NCBI RefSeq assembly: GCF_030209755.1
Contig: NZ_JARVRH010000008.1
Location: forward strand, 86,986-150,985
Direction of reading: 5' to 3'
Length of the DNA stretch: 64,000 nt
DNA from: Arthrobacter sp. efr-133-TYG-118
GTDB taxonomy: Bacteria; Actinomycetota; Actinomycetes; Actinomycetales; Micrococcaceae
The position numbers and the translations under genes were made by a program. The notes beneath the pieces are model-generated. The model made no database searches, was not told where the DNA came from, and saw nothing but the letters and a program-made list of their open reading frames with translations. This document shows positions 61,559 through 64,000 of this stretch, one piece after another. Each line of letters opens with the position of its first letter. Position 1 is the first letter of the stretch.

Positions 61559-61780
61559 ATGAACACCGCAACAATAGAACGCAACGAAATCCATTTGTCC
61601 TTCGCATCCGTCGACGAAGTCCATGCAGGACTTGACGAAGCCGTCAGCACGCTCATCGAAGCCGCTGCCGACAACGGCCGCTGCGGGATCCTGGTGACCC
61701 GCCGGGAGCCTGGAAGCTACACGGTTGCCTTGGACGAGTCGGTCCCGTTCGGCCAGACCCGCGAGGTCCTCGCCGCCTAG
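61559..61780 (+). CDS. Small protein of unknown function, 73 aa
   Basis: Starts at the ATG of MNTATIERN with GAAGGA 8 nt upstream; upstream in-frame starts lack this. Acidic, soluble, with one predicted helix (VDEVHAGLDEAVSTLIEAA) and a beta hairpin (CGILVTRREPGSYTVALDES). I recognise no family. It is 99 bp downstream of the glutamate dehydrogenase gene in the same direction. Confidence 0.65.
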   Translation: MNTATIERNEIHLSFASVDEVHAGLDEAVSTLIEAAADNGRCGILVTRREPGSYTVALDESVPFGQTREVLAA

Positions 61781-61809
61781 GAAGCCTAGGAACAGGTACG
61801 GACAACAAA

Positions 61810-61868
61810 ACCGGGGCTTGTTTTCCAGACCACGCCAAGAAGGCGCGGAATGGGAAACAAGCCCCGGT
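61810..61868. repeat. 59-bp palindromic repeat, element B2
   Basis: Arms ACCGGGGCTTGTTTTCCA (61810-61827) and TGGGAAACAAGCCCCGGT (61851-61868) pair at 17 of 18 positions plus one wobble; loop 23 nt; followed by a T run. Its loop, read on the opposite strand, matches the loop of element B1 at most positions, so it is an inverted copy of the same repeat. It lies between convergent small genes and can end both transcripts. Confidence 0.85.
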
Positions 61869-61895
61869 TTTTTAGCCCGGTTTTCTAAGCGGTCA

Positions 61896-62144
61896 CTACA
61901 CCCGCCGCAACTCCACGCCGTCGGACTTCATGAAAAGCTGTTTGGCGGCTTCATCGGCGCCAGGTCCTGCGGGTTCAAGCCACACAACGTTGCCGCTACC
62001 CGAGACTTCCTGCACCTCCCCCGCCGCGACCACATGTGCGTGCCTTACGACTTCGATCCGCTCCCCCACCTTCAACGTTCCCCAGTTGGAAACGACGGCG
62101 GACTGTGCGATTCGCCTGGACAAAACTGTCCCGCGTGCCTTCAT
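61896..62144 (-). CDS. Small predicted beta-rich protein, 82 aa
   Basis: No family recognised. The middle (GTLKVGERIEVVRHAHVVAA, GEVQEVSGSGNVVWLEP) alternates in a way that predicts a small beta-barrel, and the ends are basic. Soluble, no signal peptide. It is flanked by element B2 on one side and about 190 bp of spacer on the other. Coding potential is moderate. Confidence 0.5.
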   Translation of the reverse strand: MKARGTVLSRRIAQSAVVSNWGTLKVGERIEVVRHAHVVAAGEVQEVSGSGNVVWLEPAGPGADEAAKQLFMKSDGVELRRV

Positions 62145-62261
62145 TGAACTTCTACCCCTTTGTGGATGTTCGTTGTTTTCAGTTGTAAACGGATTTTCCC
62201 CGGCAGGCCCACGACATCGTCGGCGTGGACATGCCGTACCCCATAAGTTCTACTACACAGA

Positions 62262-62304
62262 AAGCGCCCCGGGGCACGTATTGCCAAACATTTCCGGGGC
62301 GCTT
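62262..62304. terminator. Terminator downstream of hutH
   Basis: Perfect 11-bp arms AAGCGCCCCGG (62262-62272) and CCGGGGCGCTT (62294-62304) with a 21-nt loop, followed by TTTCTGT on the minus strand. It starts 35 bp past the hutH stop. Confidence 0.75.
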
Positions 62305-62338
62305 CCTATTGTTCACTCGAACAGTATTTTGTTCGGCG

Positions 62339-63931
62339 TCAGGCGAGAATTCCGACGGCGGATTCGGCGGCCGCCCGCACGTCGCCAGCGCCTACAAGAC
62401 GGTCCGCCGCTTCCAGCTCAGGTGAGAGGAAACGGTCAGTTCCGGGACCATCGACGACGCCGCGCAGCACCTCGATCACGGCGGTGCCAGCCGGCCCCGG
62501 AGTGAGTTCGCCACCGGACAATTTGGTGCGGATGTCGAGGGCGCGCGTGCTCGTGACGAGTTCCACAGCCAGGACGCGGCGCAGGTTCTCGATGGCCTTT
62601 CGCAGCTTGCGGGCGGCGTGCCAACCCATGGAGACGTGGTCTTCCTGCATGGCGGAGCTCGGAATGGAGTCAACCGACGCCGGGACTGCGAGGCGCTTGT
62701 TGTCCGAGACGAGTCCGGCCTGGGTGTACTGGGCGATCATGAGGCCCGAGTCCACTCCGGGATCGTCGGCGAGGAAGGCCGGGAGTCCGTGCGAGCGGGC
62801 CGGGTCCAGCATGCGGTCCGTGCGGCGCTCGGCGATGGAGGACAGGTCCGCCACGGCGATGGCCAGGAAGTCCAGCACGTAGGCCACCGGGGCGCCGTGG
62901 AAGTTGCCGTTGGAGGAAACACGGCCGTCCGGGAGCACCACGGGGTTGTCGATGGCCGCAGCCAACTCACGGGAGGCCACGAGTTCAGCGTGCGTCACGG
63001 TATCGCGGACCGCGCCGGCAACCTGGGGTGCGCAGCGGAGCGAGTACGCGTCCTGGACCTTGGTGTCATTGACGCGGTGCGAAGCAACGATCGGCGAGTT
63101 GGAAAGCACCCGCAGCATGTTGTCCGCGCTGGCAGCCTGGCCCGGGTGGGGCCGCAGGGCCGCGTGCAGCTCCGGGAGGAACACCTGGTCCGTCCCGAGC
63201 AGCGCCTCAACGCTGAGCGCGGCGGTGATGTCCGCCGTCGTGAGCAGCAGGTGCAGGTCGGCGATGGCCATCAGGAGCATGCCGAGCATGCCCTCGGTGC
63301 CGTTGACCAGCGCGAGGCCTTCCTTTTCCGCAAGGACCACCGGCTCGATGCCGTGCGCGGCGAGGAGCTCGGCAACCGGCTTCTTTCCGGCGGCGCCGTA
63401 CAGTTCGCCGTCTGGCCCGGTGGCTTCGCCTTCGCCCATCAGGACCAGGGCGCAGTGGGACAGCGGGGCGAGGTCGCCGGAGCAACCCAGCGAGCCGAAT
63501 TCACGGACAACGGGGGTGATGCCGGCGTTGAGGACGTCCACCATGGTCTGCAGGACCACGGGACGAACGCCCGTACGGCCCGAAGCCAGGGTCTTGGCGC
63601 GCAGGAACATGATGCCCCGGACCACTTCGCGCTCCACTGCCGGGCCCATGCCGGCGGCGTGGCTGCGGATGAGCGACTTCTGCAACTGGGTGCGGAGTTC
63701 GTTGGGGATGTGGCGGTTGGCCAGGGCACCGAAGCCCGTGGAGACGCCGTACGCCGGAACTTCGCTGTGGGCGAGGCCATCGATGTGGTCGCGGACCTTG
63801 GCGACCGTGTCCAGGGCTTCCTGGGAGATGGTCACCTTGGCGTCGTGGCGTGCGACGGCGACGACGTCCTCCGGCGTGACTCCGCTGGAGCCGAGGGTGA
63901 CGGTCAGCGGTTCGTGGGTAATGGTAGTCAT
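62339..63931 (-). CDS. hutH: Histidine ammonia-lyase
   Basis: 530 aa, full length. The MIO cofactor is formed from residues 150-152; here they read Cys-Ser-Gly in GSLGCSGDLAPLSH rather than the usual Ala-Ser-Gly, a variant I recall in other actinobacteria. YGVSTGFGALANR holds the catalytic Tyr loop, and the C-terminus has QEDHVSMGWHAARKL. It removes ammonia from histidine to give urocanate. AGGA precedes the ATG. It is 10 bp after the gene at 63942, in one operon. Confidence 0.95.
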   Translation of the reverse strand: MTTITHEPLTVTLGSSGVTPEDVVAVARHDAKVTISQEALDTVAKVRDHIDGLAHSEVPAYGVSTGFGALANRHIPNELRTQLQKSLIRSHAAGMGPAVEREVVRGIMFLRAKTLASGRTGVRPVVLQTMVDVLNAGITPVVREFGSLGCSGDLAPLSHCALVLMGEGEATGPDGELYGAAGKKPVAELLAAHGIEPVVLAEKEGLALVNGTEGMLGMLLMAIADLHLLLTTADITAALSVEALLGTDQVFLPELHAALRPHPGQAASADNMLRVLSNSPIVASHRVNDTKVQDAYSLRCAPQVAGAVRDTVTHAELVASRELAAAIDNPVVLPDGRVSSNGNFHGAPVAYVLDFLAIAVADLSSIAERRTDRMLDPARSHGLPAFLADDPGVDSGLMIAQYTQAGLVSDNKRLAVPASVDSIPSSAMQEDHVSMGWHAARKLRKAIENLRRVLAVELVTSTRALDIRTKLSGGELTPGPAGTAVIEVLRGVVDGPGTDRFLSPELEAADRLVGAGDVRAAAESAVGILA

Positions 63932-63941
63932 CGGGGTGTTC

Positions 63942-64000
63942 CTACTTGCTTTCTTCCATGGGGATGCGGACGCCGCGTTCGTGGGCGACTTCGATGGCGC
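63942..64000 (-). CDS. hutU: Probable urocanate hydratase, C-terminal end
   Basis: Only the last 19 codons are inside the window: they read AIEVAHERGVRIPMEESK and stop. The AxxxGVRIPM ending resembles the C-terminus of urocanate hydratase, and hutU commonly precedes hutH. The fragment is too short for certainty. Confidence 0.5.
   Translation of the reverse strand, partial: AIEVAHERGVRIPMEESK

Noticed and set aside
1..64000. CRISPR arrays, insertion sequences, phage genes, toxin-antitoxin pairs, biosynthetic gene clusters
   Set aside because: No regularly spaced repeats, transposase or integrase motifs, or assembly-line enzymes were seen; the palindromic repeats are short and non-coding.

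Overview
The window is GC-rich chromosomal DNA from a high-GC Gram-positive bacterium, most likely a soil or plant-associated Arthrobacter/Paenarthrobacter-type member of the Micrococcaceae. The evidence is a large NAD-glutamate dehydrogenase of the actinobacterial type, an actinobacterial Asp23 operon, LacI-controlled sugar ABC transporters, many ATGA start/stop overlaps, and several apparently leaderless genes with a TANNNT -10 box 6-7 nt before the start codon. I see no transposase, integrase, phage gene or CRISPR array.

Layout. 1-3.7 kb: the end of a thiolase gene, then a secreted HbpS/GlcG-type haem-binding protein divergent from a histidine kinase/NarL regulator pair, an arrangement like the Streptomyces HbpS-SenS-SenR redox/haem sensor. 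3.1-6.2 kb: DHFR-like reductase, DUF308 membrane protein, exonuclease III and an unknown protein. 6.2-12.9 kb: a LacI-regulated alpha-glucoside ABC importer with a divergent GH13 alpha-glucosidase. 13-16.6 kb: a small LEA-like protein, a five-gene Asp23 envelope-stress operon and tRNA-Glu/Asp/Phe. 16.8-29.9 kb: mostly single genes: EamA transporter, LacI/PfkB kinase pair, metallopeptidase, zinc CDF exporter, a rifampin-phosphotransferase-like protein behind a tandem universal stress protein, a truncated-looking flavoprotein, CopC, purine permease and HutG.

29.9-45.4 kb holds one long minus-strand operon: oligopeptide-type ABC importer (binding protein, permease, a permease-ATPase fusion, ATPase) followed by five glycosidases without signal peptides (GH1, GH3, GH43, GH78, DUF4038-type). 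A divergent TetR gene and a perfect 9+9 bp palindrome lie at its head. This looks like an import-then-cleave system for plant glycosides or oligosaccharides.

46.2-56.3 kb is the most interesting region: two divergent transcription units separated by a FadR-type GntR regulator and a tRNA-Cys. They encode, by family and active-site motifs, a complete predicted route from D-apiose/D-apionate to D-erythrose 4-phosphate: SDR dehydrogenase (candidate apiose dehydrogenase), D-apionate lactonase (ApnL), ACS-family MFS transporter, L-erythrulose kinase (LerK), the isomerases DerI and LerI, 3-oxo-isoapionate decarboxylase (OiaC) and D-apionate oxidoisomerase (ApnO). The 14-bp palindrome GTCAACCGGTTGAC overlaps the apparent -35 boxes of both units, and a degraded copy sits at the GntR start. 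Together with the glycosidase operon (rhamnosidase, glucosidases and a possible apiosidase) this suggests an apiose-glycoside catabolic island.

56.5-64 kb: NAD-glutamate dehydrogenase, two small unknown proteins, and histidine ammonia-lyase with the end of a probable urocanate hydratase. Across the window there are long intergenic palindromes; two families occur twice each (66 bp and 59 bp) with conserved length, so they look like REP-type dispersed repeats.
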